Assembly (NCBI GenBank): GCA_003170115.1
Contig: PMZS01000156.1
Coordinates: 3,833-12,996 of the forward strand
Direction of reading: 5' to 3'
From: Spirochaetaceae bacterium
GTDB lineage: Bacteria > Spirochaetota > Spirochaetia > SZUA-6 > Fen-1364
DNA: 9,164 nt
This document shows, in pieces, positions 1 through 6,235 of the stretch (position 1 is its first letter; each line of letters begins with the position of its first letter). A program made the position numbers and the translations under genes. The notes below the pieces were generated by a model. It saw nothing but the letters and a program-made list of their open reading frames with translations. It did no database searches and was not told where the DNA came from.

Positions 1-369
1 CCCGGCACGGACGAGAGCATATTCCTCATGGCATTCGCCTGCGTGTCGGGCTTTCTCTCGATGATGAATATCGCCGATGGTCTTCGGACGTGGGGAAATT
101 GGGATGTGTACGTGTTGTTCCTGCTGCCGGGTCTGCGTGCCGCGGCTGCCTTGGCCGTGGCGCTGACTGCGCAGCGTTTCTACGGGTGGGAAGGCCGGGA
201 TGGACTGCTTTTCTGCGGTGCCGCCGGGGCGTGCGCCCTGGCGCTCACCGTGATCAGTTTCCTCTTCAGCGTCAGCAGGGTGGGGTGGTCGATCCTGCTC
301 GGGGTGCTTTTCCTGCTTGCCGGGGTGGCCGTGCTCGCGATGCGCTTTCCCCGGGCCGTGAGAGGTTAG
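1..369 (+). CDS. C-terminal part of a polytopic membrane protein (5' end outside window)
   Basis: The reading frame is open from the first base of the window to a TAG stop at 367-369, so the gene probably begins upstream; an in-frame ATG at 28 lies inside a hydrophobic stretch and is unlikely to be the true start. The visible 122 residues contain about four hydrophobic segments: IFLMAFACVSGFLSMM, VYVLFLLPGLRAAAALAVAL, a GLLFCGAAGACALALTVISF segment and WSILLGVLFLLAGVAVLAM. They are separated by short loops with Arg/Lys/Asp, and the end is a short basic tail (RFPRAVRG). This is an inner-membrane protein, but no family or catalytic motif is recognised. It converges on fba, with only 9 nt between the two stop codons and no intrinsic terminator visible there, so the two transcripts may overlap at their 3' ends. 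Function unknown. Confidence 0.7.
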   Translation, partial: PGTDESIFLMAFACVSGFLSMMNIADGLRTWGNWDVYVLFLLPGLRAAAALAVALTAQRFYGWEGRDGLLFCGAAGACALALTVISFLFSVSRVGWSILLGVLFLLAGVAVLAMRFPRAVRG

Positions 370-378
370 GTCCGCCGT

Positions 379-1350
379 CTAGATATTTCCGGCGCTTCCA
401 AGGACGTCCTTGTTCTTCCTTTCAATGAGCTTCATGAGCTCTTCGCGCGCGGGGCCGAGGTAGTTGCGGGGGTCGAATCCCTTGGGGTCCTCCGCGAACA
501 CCTTGCGGATAATGGCGGTGATGACCAGCCGCCCGTCCGAATCAATATTGATCTTGCACACCGCGGAGCGTGCCGCTTTCCGAAGCTGCTCCTCGGGGAT
601 CCCGACGGCGCCTTCCATCTTCCCGCCGTACCTGTTGATCATGTCCACGTACTCTTTCACGACGGACGAGGCGCCATGGAGCACGATGGGGAACCCGGGG
701 ATGCGGCGTTCCACTTCTTCCAGAATGTCGAACCGCAGGGTCGGCATGGGCTCGCCCGGCTTGATCTTGAACTTGAACGCGCCGTGAGACGTCCCGATGG
801 AGATTGCCAGGCTGTCCACGCCGGTCTTCTTGACGAAATCCTCGACGTCGTCCGGGTTGGTGTAATGCGAGGTCTCAGCGTGGACCTCGTCCTCCATGCC
901 GGCAAGCACACCCAGCTCTCCTTCCACTGTCACGTCGTGGCGATGGGCGAACTCTACGACCTTTTTCGTGAGCTCCACGTTCTTTTCATAGGGATGCGCC
1001 GAGCCGTCGATCATGACGGAGGAGAAACCGCTCTCGATACAGGAGACGCACAGTTCGTAGGAGTCGCCGTGGTCGAGATGAAGCGCGACGGGGACCGGTA
1101 CTCCCGACGCCTTGATCATCTCCATGGCCCCCTGGGCCATGTACTGCAGAAGGATCTGGTTGGCGTACTTCCGCGCGCCTTTCGACACCTGGAGGATCAC
1201 CGGGGACCGGCTGTTGATGCAGCCCTGGATGATCGCCTGGAGCTGCTCCATGTTGTTGAAGTTATACGCGGGGATGGCATACTTGCCCGCCATCGCCTTC
1301 TTGAACATGGCCCGGGTGTTCACGAGACCGAGCTGCTTGTAGCCAGTCAT
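379..1350 (-). CDS. fba: Class II fructose-1,6-bisphosphate aldolase
   Basis: This cytoplasmic glycolytic enzyme reversibly cleaves fructose-1,6-bisphosphate to dihydroxyacetone phosphate and glyceraldehyde-3-phosphate, using a divalent metal, usually zinc. The 323-residue product has the class II landmarks in order: HLDHGD at about 91-96 (catalytic Asp93, metal-ligand His94), VEGELG at 142-147, TSHG at 187-190 (His189, metal ligand), LHGASS at 224-229 (His225, metal ligand) and KINIDSD at 266-272 (Asn/Asp substrate-binding loop). Length is normal for the family and nothing appears truncated. The start is supported by AAGGAG (plus-strand 1356-1361), 5 nt before the ATG. The gene is transcribed divergently from the lipoprotein gene at 1430 and converges on the membrane-protein gene. 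A good sigma-70-like promoter lies just upstream (1386-1414). From memory, T. pallidum also has an fba gene next to its flaA genes. Confidence 0.96.
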   Translation of the reverse strand: MTGYKQLGLVNTRAMFKKAMAGKYAIPAYNFNNMEQLQAIIQGCINSRSPVILQVSKGARKYANQILLQYMAQGAMEMIKASGVPVPVALHLDHGDSYELCVSCIESGFSSVMIDGSAHPYEKNVELTKKVVEFAHRHDVTVEGELGVLAGMEDEVHAETSHYTNPDDVEDFVKKTGVDSLAISIGTSHGAFKFKIKPGEPMPTLRFDILEEVERRIPGFPIVLHGASSVVKEYVDMINRYGGKMEGAVGIPEEQLRKAARSAVCKINIDSDGRLVITAIIRKVFAEDPKGFDPRNYLGPAREELMKLIERKNKDVLGSAGNI

Positions 1351-1385
1351 GGTATCTCCTTGCAGATACGCGGGTGATCTGGACT

Positions 1386-1414
1386 ACTATCCGGGGATCG
1401 TCATAATCTGTCAA
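1386..1414 (-). promoter_or_regulatory. Sigma-70-type promoter of fba
   Basis: Read on the minus strand, a perfect -35 TTGACA (1414-1409) is followed after exactly 17 bp by GATAGT (1391-1386), 4 of 6 matches to TATAAT. Transcription would begin near 1379, giving a leader of about 30 nt with the ribosome binding site at 1361-1356. A second minus-strand TTGACA at 1444-1439 has no matching -10 at usual spacing. The assignment is from sequence only. Confidence 0.65.
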
Positions 1415-1429
1415 GAGCCGGTGATTTTG

Positions 1430-2338
1430 ATGAAAGCCTGTCAATCAGTGATGCGACGCTGCGTGTCCATTCTTGCCGTGCTGTGCACTCTCTTCCTCAC
1501 CGGCTGCGGGAATGGCCGCATCCTTTTTTCATTCGAGCCACCCTTCTGGACGTCGATCGGTGGGGGCAATCGTCTCAGGACCGCGCTGGCAGCCGCTGCC
1601 TTCATGCGTGGCTATTTCCCGCGCATCGATGTCGGCGCGGCGGGGACGGATCCTCTCGCGATCCTTGCGGGAAACCTCGCCTCCGGGCGCTACGCGTCCG
1701 TGATCGTCGGGCCGCTTCTCTCTTTCCAGTGGGCGGCATTTGTTCCGGAATTTCCCGGCACACGGTTCGTCCTGGTTGACGTGCCGGCCCCTGATCGGGA
1801 CCTCCCGCCGAATGCGGTGTTCCTCAATTTCGACAGGACGGGAGCCTTCCGTGACGCCGGCCGCGCCGCGGGCGAGTCGGTTCGCGGCAGGTTCGGCTCC
1901 GCCGACATCTCCCATCTCGGTCAGCGCATCGCCGTGCTCACGAGCGTTGACTCCGACCTTTCGGCGGCGGAGGTGGATGCGTTCACCCGCGGCGCGGCCG
2001 AGGCGCTGGACGGGGGCCGACCCGGGTCGCGGACCCTCGCGGCGCACCCGGATCGGACCGGCATAAGGGCAGCCGTGGACCAGATGAGGCAGGCCGGCGC
2101 GGAGATCTTCCTCTTTGGACTCGGTGAGGACGATCCCTTGGGGCTCGAGGCGCTCCGTGACTCCGGCGGCTCGGCTGTCTTTGCTGACTGGCAGATGTCG
2201 GGCGCATTCCCCGAACAGGTGCTGATGTCAATCGAAGAGGATGTGGCCGGCGGCATAACGCAGGCGATGGCCGCGCTGCGTGCGGGTGTCGGGCGCGTGC
2301 AGGGGCGGGTGAGCCTGGTGAGCGGGAAAAAGATTTGA
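1430..2338 (+). CDS. Lipoprotein resembling periplasmic substrate-binding proteins (BMP/PBP1-like)
   Basis: From the ATG at 1430 the product is 302 residues with a lipoprotein signal: basic residues, a hydrophobic run VSILAVLCTLFL, then the lipobox LTGC (Cys26 would be lipidated). An in-frame ATG at 1451 (295 residues) gives a shorter but still valid signal, and neither start has a convincing ribosome binding site. The frame is open further back to an ATG at 1349, but that extension would put the signal peptide internally. After the signal, alternating hydrophobic strands and helices (SVIVGPLLSF, RFVLVDVPAP, RIAVLTSVDSDL, EIFLFGLGED, GSAVFADWQMSG) recall the two-lobed type 1 periplasmic binding fold of BMP/sugar-binding lipoproteins. 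It would be membrane-anchored and face the periplasm. Ligand unknown; no ABC permease or ATPase is adjacent. A CATAAT at 1402-1407 could be its -10, but a matching -35 is weak. The stop codon lies inside the -35 box of the next promoter. Confidence 0.75.
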   Translation: MKACQSVMRRCVSILAVLCTLFLTGCGNGRILFSFEPPFWTSIGGGNRLRTALAAAAFMRGYFPRIDVGAAGTDPLAILAGNLASGRYASVIVGPLLSFQWAAFVPEFPGTRFVLVDVPAPDRDLPPNAVFLNFDRTGAFRDAGRAAGESVRGRFGSADISHLGQRIAVLTSVDSDLSAAEVDAFTRGAAEALDGGRPGSRTLAAHPDRTGIRAAVDQMRQAGAEIFLFGLGEDDPLGLEALRDSGGSAVFADWQMSGAFPEQVLMSIEEDVAGGITQAMAALRAGVGRVQGRVSLVSGKKI

Positions 2339-2363
2339 CAACGGGTGTGGCTGGAAATATAAT
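2335..2363 (+). promoter_or_regulatory. Perfect-consensus sigma-70 promoter of the flaA operon
   Basis: TTGACA at 2335-2340 and TATAAT at 2358-2363 are separated by exactly 17 bp: all 12 consensus positions match with ideal spacing. The predicted start site is near 2370, giving a leader of about 40 nt before the flaA ATG at 2412. The TGA stop of the upstream lipoprotein gene (2336-2338) sits within the -35 hexamer. This implies strong housekeeping-sigma transcription of the flagellar sheath genes rather than control by the flagellar sigma-28. Confidence 0.9.
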
Positions 2364-2411
2364 TTCTGTTGAATCGTCATGGATCTCTCGTGTGAGCAGA
2401 AGGAGACGGGC

Positions 2412-3152
2412 ATGAGGCCAGGTTTGAGATCGTTCCTCGGCACGGTGTGTGGCATGGCACTTTTTCTCACCGCTGCGCTCGCCATGGGAGATGAGTCAAC
2501 GCAGACGATTGCGTCGAGGAATCTCGCCTCGTTCGATGATCCGGCGACCGCCGGCGACTGGATCGTTCAGGGAAGCAAATTTGCGACCCAGGGCTTTCCC
2601 CAGATGCAGCTGGTGCGCGCGTGGCCGGAGGCGCTGTACGGGAGGAACAAGACCAGCAAAACCCTTTTCTCGCTGGGCGTGCACGCGAAGTTCGACAGGA
2701 AGTCGTACAATTTCATAGAGATCATTCCGGCAGCCAAGGACAGCTCGGGCAAGCTCCAGCCCCGTGGAGTCCCCATCCCTGGAAGGGTGAAGGCCATCGA
2801 CATGTGGGTGTGGGGATCGAACTACAACTACACCCTGGACGTTCATCTTCGGGACTACCGGGGGATCGATCACGTCCTGCACATGGGCTCCCTCCTCTTC
2901 GCCGGTTGGAAGGACTTGAGCACGACCATTTCCGGCGCCATTCCCCAGGCTCGCCAGTACATCCCCCGGTACGCGGGCCTTGAGATGACCAAGCTCGTGG
3001 TCTGGACCGCCCCGGATGAAAAGGTTGACGACTTCTATTTCTTCATTGACGAGATCAACGTCATCACCGATCTCTTTGAGACGCGGTTCGACGGGGAGGA
3101 TCTGGCCGATCCCGACTCCCTCAACACCCTCTGGCAGCAGGGAAGCAAGTAG
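2412..3152 (+). CDS. flaA: Periplasmic flagellar filament outer-layer (sheath) protein FlaA, first paralogue
   Basis: FlaA proteins form the sheath around the FlaB core of spirochaete periplasmic flagella; they are exported by the Sec route rather than the flagellar type III apparatus. The product from ATG 2412 is 246 residues. That start is chosen over an in-frame ATG at 2379 because AAGGAG (2400-2405) lies 6 nt upstream and the N-terminus then forms a proper signal peptide, with hydrophobic core FLGTVCGMALFLTAALAMG. Conserved FlaA segments are visible: KAIDMWVWGSNYNYTLDV, LRDYRGIDHVLHMGSL, FAGWKDLSTTI, and the ending DFYFFIDEINVITDLFETRF. The same segments appear in the next gene, so the two are tandem paralogues. 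The gap to that gene is 11 nt and its ribosome binding site overlaps this stop codon, indicating one operon from the promoter at 2335. Confidence 0.93.
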   Translation: MRPGLRSFLGTVCGMALFLTAALAMGDESTQTIASRNLASFDDPATAGDWIVQGSKFATQGFPQMQLVRAWPEALYGRNKTSKTLFSLGVHAKFDRKSYNFIEIIPAAKDSSGKLQPRGVPIPGRVKAIDMWVWGSNYNYTLDVHLRDYRGIDHVLHMGSLLFAGWKDLSTTISGAIPQARQYIPRYAGLEMTKLVVWTAPDEKVDDFYFFIDEINVITDLFETRFDGEDLADPDSLNTLWQQGSK

Positions 3153-3163
3153 GAGACGCGAAG

Positions 3164-3880
3164 ATGAACACACGTTTGACGATCGCCCTGCTTGCCCTCG
3201 CCGTTCTCTTCGGCACGCCCGCTTTCGCGCAGAATGTCGTGGCCGGCGAGCCCACGCCCTCCGAGATCGGGAAGGATCAGGCACAGCAGCTCCTGAAGGA
3301 AGTCTCCGTGGAGAAGTTTGAGGACGCCGCGTTCTGGTATGCGGCGATGCCGCTGGACATGGGTGTCGCGCAGGTGAAGAGGCTCACGGGCTCCCCCCTC
3401 GGGAAGCAGCCCGTTCAGGACGAGGCCGCCCTGGGGATCAAGGAAGACGACAAGTACGTGCTTGGCTTGAAGGTCAGTTTCTTCCACCGCGGAGTGGCTG
3501 AGTTCGCCGTGCATCCCCTGAACCCGATCGCCGTGGAAGGAATTGTGAAGACTGTTTCGGTCTGGGTCGTCGGGCGGAACTTCAACCACGTCCTGAAACT
3601 CCAGCTCACCGACTATCGCGGCCAGGAGCAGGAGCTCACCATCGGGACGCTGAACTTCATCGGCTGGAAGAAGCTCACCATAGCAATTCCTCCGAATATT
3701 TTGCAGTCGGAGTTCCATTACACCTACCGCAGCGGCATCCAGATCACGGGCCTGAAGATAGAGACGGACCCGTTGGATTCGTACGGCACGTACTATGTCT
3801 ATTTTGACGACATGCGCGCCGTCACCGACCTCTTCGGAGAATCGAAGAGAGACTCCGACGACATGTCCGACGGCTGGTGA
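3164..3880 (+). CDS. flaA: Periplasmic flagellar filament outer-layer protein FlaA, second paralogue
   Basis: This 238-residue secreted protein has a clean signal peptide, MNTRLTIALLALAVLFGTPA then FA, with signal peptidase I cleavage expected after AFA at residue 22. The body matches its upstream paralogue at the FlaA landmarks: KTVSVWVVGRNFNHVLKLQL, TDYRGQEQELTIGTLNFIGW, and the C-terminal TYYVYFDDMRAVTDLFGES. The tail is acidic (DSDDMSDGW). AGGAGA (3151-3156) lies 7 nt before the ATG. It follows the first flaA by 11 nt and is the last gene of the operon, closed by the terminator at 3904-3948. Spirochaetes such as Leptospira and Treponema carry two FlaA proteins that contribute to filament curvature and stiffness; which of the two here corresponds to FlaA1 or FlaA2 elsewhere cannot be settled by eye. 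Confidence 0.93.
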   Translation: MNTRLTIALLALAVLFGTPAFAQNVVAGEPTPSEIGKDQAQQLLKEVSVEKFEDAAFWYAAMPLDMGVAQVKRLTGSPLGKQPVQDEAALGIKEDDKYVLGLKVSFFHRGVAEFAVHPLNPIAVEGIVKTVSVWVVGRNFNHVLKLQLTDYRGQEQELTIGTLNFIGWKKLTIAIPPNILQSEFHYTYRSGIQITGLKIETDPLDSYGTYYVYFDDMRAVTDLFGESKRDSDDMSDGW

Positions 3881-3903
3881 GAAAGTCGCATCCCGCACAC
3901 CGC

Positions 3904-3948
3904 GCCTTTGCGGTCCTTCCACCTGAAGGATCGCAAGGGCTTTTCTTT
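3904..3948 (+). terminator. Strong intrinsic terminator of the flaA operon
   Basis: A 16-bp stem pairs 3904-3919 with 3925-3940 (two G-U pairs) around a 5-nt loop CACCT, followed by TTTTCTTT at 3941-3948. It begins 24 nt after the second flaA stop codon and separates the flagellar operon from the next gene. Confidence 0.92.
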
Positions 3949-3976
3949 GTCGGGACCGAATGGTAGACTGCACCGC

Positions 3977-4801
3977 ATGACTCCCGAAGAGGAGGTGAGG
4001 CGCCTCAACAAGCTCATACGGCAGTACGAGACCGTCTACCGCACCACGCCCGACCCCGACCAGAAGGAGAGAGTCGAACGGCAGCTGAAGGAGCTGAGCA
4101 GCTACCGGGAAAAAATCCTGACAGTAAACGTCATCCGCGAGCAGGACCTTGAGGAGGTGGAGGACGGGGAAGATCCGCTGGCCAACGCCCCCCAGCTCAA
4201 GGTGCTGCTGGCAAAGAACAGCGCCGACCCCTCCGGGGACGCGGTGCCGTCATTTGCGGCAGGGGATGGCACGCCGACGGCAGCGCAGGAGGAGATGTTC
4301 CACCTCGCTTTGTACGCGCGGCACTTCGAGAGAGAGTTCCTGCCCCTCCTCACCGAGAAGAAACTGAAGCTGGATTTCAAGTACTCCCTGGACCGCGACG
4401 CGTTTTATAACAGCTTCCAGGCGATCCAGAGAAATATCTCAGCCTATCGCGTGGAGGGCAAGCGTCTGGCCGACGGCCTGGTGAGCCGCGACATGGAGCT
4501 GGAAATCCGCAAGCGCGCCATGAAGCTCACGCGCCTGATCCAGGCGGAAGCGGCCCGCTTTTTCCGCGCTGTCGTGCGTTTCTGCAGCGTGCTGATAGAG
4601 GACGCGCACGGAGACATGGTGAAGTGCCTCAACTGCAACGGGGTGATCTCCTTTGACTCCATCGAAGGCGTCCGCATTCTCCAGGGGCGCACCGTGGGAG
4701 GCGCACTCGTTGACCTGCGGGATTTCGCAACCGAGGCGGTCACCTACCTGAACATCCCCGAGATCGAAGGCCAGGAGAGCGATCGTGCAGATAGACATTG
4801 A
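3977..4801 (+). CDS. Conserved-looking hypothetical protein with charged helical segments, coupled to bactofilin
   Basis: I do not recognise a named family. From ATG 3977 the product is 274 residues. An in-frame start at 3908 would lie inside the terminator hairpin, so it is rejected. The ribosome binding site is weak (no clear AGGAGG), and the promoter is uncertain (TAGACT at 3964-3969 may be a -10). Residues 3-60 are highly charged and helical, likely coiled-coil. An acidic and Pro/Ala/Gly-rich linker follows (about 60-105), then a second mostly helical domain (about 105-215). Near the end is a single CLNC motif (217-220) in a beta-like segment that leads into LQGRTVGGALVDL. No signal peptide or membrane segment is present, so it is probably cytoplasmic. 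Its last 17 nt overlap the bactofilin gene, which suggests translational coupling and a shared job, perhaps as a bactofilin partner or regulator; that is inference. Confidence 0.75.
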   Translation: MTPEEEVRRLNKLIRQYETVYRTTPDPDQKERVERQLKELSSYREKILTVNVIREQDLEEVEDGEDPLANAPQLKVLLAKNSADPSGDAVPSFAAGDGTPTAAQEEMFHLALYARHFEREFLPLLTEKKLKLDFKYSLDRDAFYNSFQAIQRNISAYRVEGKRLADGLVSRDMELEIRKRAMKLTRLIQAEAARFFRAVVRFCSVLIEDAHGDMVKCLNCNGVISFDSIEGVRILQGRTVGGALVDLRDFATEAVTYLNIPEIEGQESDRADRH

Positions 4802-5165
4802 GGCGAACACCACGATCGGCGAAGAGTCGTTTTTCGAGGGACGGTTCGCGATACGCGGCAGCCTCCGCATCGATGGCAGGTTCGAAGGCCAGGCCCTCCT
4901 GGTGGACCAGTTGCAGATCGGGCCCAAGGGCAGGGTAAAGACGAACATCATCGCCACGAGCGTCGTCGTGGAAGGGGTGATCATCGGCAACATCACCTCA
5001 TCGCGGCGCATCCTGCTCCTCGCCACGGCGCGCGTCCTGGGCGACATCAAGACCCCAGAGCTCATCATCCAGGATGGGGTGGTCCTCGAAGGGCGCTGCA
5101 CGATCAGCCACATGCGGGTCGAAAACACGCCGGTGTACATCCACGGGCTCTACAACCGCAAGTAA
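4785..5165 (+). CDS. Bactofilin (polymer-forming cytoskeletal protein)
   Basis: Bactofilins assemble without nucleotide into beta-helical filaments that scaffold cell-shape, chromosome or motility machinery at the inner membrane. This 126-residue protein shows the bactofilin repeat pattern of short hydrophobic strands with glycines at turns: SLRIDGRFEGQALLVDQLQI, GRVKTNIIATSVVVEGVIIG, ARVLGDIKTPELIIQDGVVL, ending with EGRCTISH. Size and lack of any other domain are typical. Translation starts at GTG 4785, supported by AGGAG (4773-4777) 7 nt upstream, and overlaps the previous gene by 17 nt. No terminator is evident after it; the tRNA promoter begins 22 nt past the stop. Spirochaetes commonly carry bactofilins linked to helical shape, but the exact role here is inferred. 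Confidence 0.9.
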   Translation: MQIDIEANTTIGEESFFEGRFAIRGSLRIDGRFEGQALLVDQLQIGPKGRVKTNIIATSVVVEGVIIGNITSSRRILLLATARVLGDIKTPELIIQDGVVLEGRCTISHMRVENTPVYIHGLYNRK

Positions 5166-5187
5166 GACGTGCGAGGGTGCGCGGGCC

Positions 5188-5216
5188 TTGACAATTTGGG
5201 CCTGCTCCATTACATA
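5188..5216 (+). promoter_or_regulatory. Promoter of the tRNA-Gln/tRNA-Glu operon
   Basis: A perfect -35 TTGACA (5188-5193) is followed after 17 bp by TACATA (5211-5216), a weak -10. The predicted start is near 5223, a few bases before the mature tRNA-Gln 5' end at 5231. The box is immediately downstream of the bactofilin gene. Confidence 0.72.
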
Positions 5217-5230
5217 TCAGCCGTACGCAG

Positions 5231-5301
5231 TTCCCGGTAGTGTAACGGTAGCACAAAAGACTCTGGATCTTTTTGTGGGGGTTCAAATCCTCCCCGGGAA
5301 A
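5231..5301 (+). tRNA. tRNA-Gln (anticodon CTG)
   Basis: The sequence folds into a complete cloverleaf. Acceptor stem 5231-5237 pairs with 5294-5300 (TTCCCGG/CCGGGAA), with discriminator A at 5301. The D arm is 5240-5254. The anticodon stem AAAGA/TCTTT encloses loop CTCTGGA, giving anticodon CTG (5263-5265) for glutamine codon CAG. The T arm GGGGG/CCTCC (one G-U pair) encloses TTCAAAT. The 3' CCA is not encoded and must be added after transcription. The U1-A72 end is typical of bacterial tRNA-Gln. Confidence 0.95.
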
Positions 5302-5339
5302 AGACAGGTCGCGGGTGAAGATCCCCCGCGCGGGAGAGC

Positions 5340-5411
5340 GGCCCCTTCGTCTATCGGTTAGGACATGAGATTCTCAATCTTAAAAGAGGGGTTCGATTCC
5401 CCTAGGGGCTA
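5340..5411 (+). tRNA. tRNA-Glu (anticodon CTC)
   Basis: A complete cloverleaf: acceptor 5340-5346 pairs with 5404-5410 (GGCCCCT/AGGGGCT, with a terminal G-U pair), discriminator A at 5411. Anticodon stem TGAGA/TCTTA encloses loop TTCTCAA, giving anticodon CTC (5373-5375) for glutamate codon GAG. The T arm AGGGG/CCCCT encloses TTCGATT. CCA is not encoded. It lies 38 nt after tRNA-Gln and shares its promoter. Its last 14 bases are repeated at 6465-6478, so this tRNA appears to have been an integration target. Confidence 0.96.
5398..5411 (+). repeat. Candidate attL: 3' end of tRNA-Glu, direct repeat copy 1
   Basis: The 14 bases TCCCCTAGGGGCTA, which form the end of the T arm and the 3' acceptor strand of tRNA-Glu, recur exactly and in the same orientation at 6465-6478. 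Integration at a tRNA 3' end that regenerates the tRNA is the usual site choice of tyrosine-recombinase islands. The repeat is short and its core CCCCTAGGGG is palindromic, so the assignment is tentative. Confidence 0.5.
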
Positions 5412-5421
5412 ACGAACTACG

Positions 5422-5457
5422 AGGGCGTCCTCACCACGGGGCGCCCTGTTTGTTTTG
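5422..5457 (+). terminator. Intrinsic terminator after tRNA-Glu
   Basis: GGGCGTCC-type arm 5422-5430 pairs with 5439-5447 (9 bp including one G-U) around an 8-nt loop, followed by the T-rich run GTTTGTTTT at 5448-5456. It begins 11 nt after the tRNA-Glu discriminator base and would end the tRNA transcript. The opposite strand lacks a T-run, so it does not serve brnA. Confidence 0.85.
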
Positions 5458-5517
5458 CATGATAGAGTCGGCCTGATCGAGCGCGATTGTCGTCTGCGTT
5501 TTCAACGGAGCCGGCGG

Positions 5518-5946
5518 CTACCTCCGGACGGTCCGCTTCGTCTTCTTCGCAGCCTTTCTTACGGCACCGTTCTCCTTGCCCTTGGGGCTTCGCCTGCGGG
5601 CCAACGCTGATGATGGCTCTCGTGGCGCTGCTTTGCGCGCCGCCGGAGGCCCGTTCTTCGAAGATGACACGGTCTGACCGGGCTCCGGGTGCCCCGCTTT
5701 GGCCCTCTGCGTGCGAACATAGTACCGCAGCACGGCATTGATCCGGGTCTGATAGCCGGGACCCGGCCGTTTGAACCATTCATAGACCGCCGGATCAAGA
5801 CGGATGGTGATCGTGCGGCCCAACTGTCGCGTCAACTCCTCGGGGCTGGGGAAGTCGTCCTCCACCGGCTCTGAGGCGGCGAGCGCCTCCGCGATCTCCG
5901 GCGGTGCATCCGTGTACCTATCGTCTGAACCGATTCGCTTGTTCAT
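5518..5946 (-). CDS. brnA: BrnA-type ribbon-helix-helix antitoxin with long basic C-terminal tail
   Basis: BrnA antitoxins neutralise the BrnT ribonuclease and repress their own promoter through a dimeric ribbon-helix-helix DNA-binding domain. Here an acidic N-terminal toxin-binding region (about 15-44) leads into the ribbon TITIRL (45-50), helix DPAVYEWFKR and the BrnA hallmark PGPGYQTRINAVLRYYV (61-77). The start ATG at 5946 is supported by AAGGA (plus-strand 5953-5957) 6 nt upstream, inside brnT, and the gene overlaps brnT by 29 nt. The odd feature is residues 84-142: instead of ending after the domain, as most BrnA proteins of about 90-105 residues do, it continues with a Lys/Arg/Pro/Ala-rich histone-H1-like tail ending KKTKRTVRR. 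The tail could add nonspecific DNA binding, or it could be a read-on extension; homologues would tell. Confidence 0.88.
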   Translation of the reverse strand: MNKRIGSDDRYTDAPPEIAEALAASEPVEDDFPSPEELTRQLGRTITIRLDPAVYEWFKRPGPGYQTRINAVLRYYVRTQRAKAGHPEPGQTVSSSKNGPPAARKAAPREPSSALARRRSPKGKENGAVRKAAKKTKRTVRR

Positions 5947-6202
5947 AGATCATCCTTCCTTCTCGCCAGTAGCCCGCCCCAATAATCCTCACGGTCTCGC
6001 CCCTACGAGTGAAACGAACGGTAAGCACGCCACCGGAGACCTGACCGAGCAGGAAGTATCTCTGCTCCTGGCGGCTACTGTGCCTCCGATCTGCTCTCGT
6101 GACCCGCCGGGGATCCAGCCAAGCCCGCACCGCTTCGGCGAAGCTCACTCCGTGCTTCTGCTGGTTCTCGCGATCCTTGAGCGGATCCCACTCGAAGTCC
6201 AC
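5918..6202 (-). CDS. brnT: BrnT-family ribonuclease toxin
   Basis: BrnT toxins have a RelE-like fold and cut RNA, arresting translation until bound by BrnA. The 94-residue product shows the family signature: MDFEWDPLKD at the N-terminus, KHGVSFAEA (16-24), a central QRYFLLGQ strand, VLTVRFTRRGETVRIIGAGY (59-78), and the C-terminal WREGRMIYE (79-87). The length is normal. Translation appears to start at GTG 6202 with no evident Shine-Dalgarno, so expression may be low or leaderless. It is the first gene of the brnTA operon, the usual order for this family, with a 29-nt overlap into brnA and a TTGACA box 28 nt upstream. Such pairs are common on mobile DNA, in line with the flanking tRNA-derived repeats. 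Confidence 0.9.
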   Translation of the reverse strand: MDFEWDPLKDRENQQKHGVSFAEAVRAWLDPRRVTRADRRHSSRQEQRYFLLGQVSGGVLTVRFTRRGETVRIIGAGYWREGRMIYEQANRFRR

Positions 6203-6206
6203 GGTT

Positions 6207-6235
6207 TAAGGTAATGCATACATACAAAATGTCAA
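6207..6235 (-). promoter_or_regulatory. Probable brnTA promoter/operator region
   Basis: On the minus strand a perfect TTGACA (6235-6230) is followed by an AT-rich, partly repetitive spacer containing TGTATGTATGCAT, and then the brnT GTG at 6202. A convincing -10 at 17 bp is missing (ACCTTA). The alternating TGTAT motif may be the BrnA operator, since BrnA proteins autorepress their promoters. Confidence 0.5.

Noticed and set aside
676..1377. Plus-strand open frame of 233 codons opposite fba
   Set aside because: It is the antisense shadow of a clear aldolase gene in GC-rich DNA; its composition is His/Arg/Val-rich and has no recognisable domain.
2496..3973. Long minus-strand open frames (262 and 312 codons) opposite the flaA genes
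   Set aside because: Both flaA frames have signal peptides, ribosome binding sites and family motifs; the antisense frames have none and arise from codon bias.
5166..5187. Search for a terminator between bactofilin and the tRNA operon
   Set aside because: No hairpin with a T-run is present in the short gap, so none was annotated.
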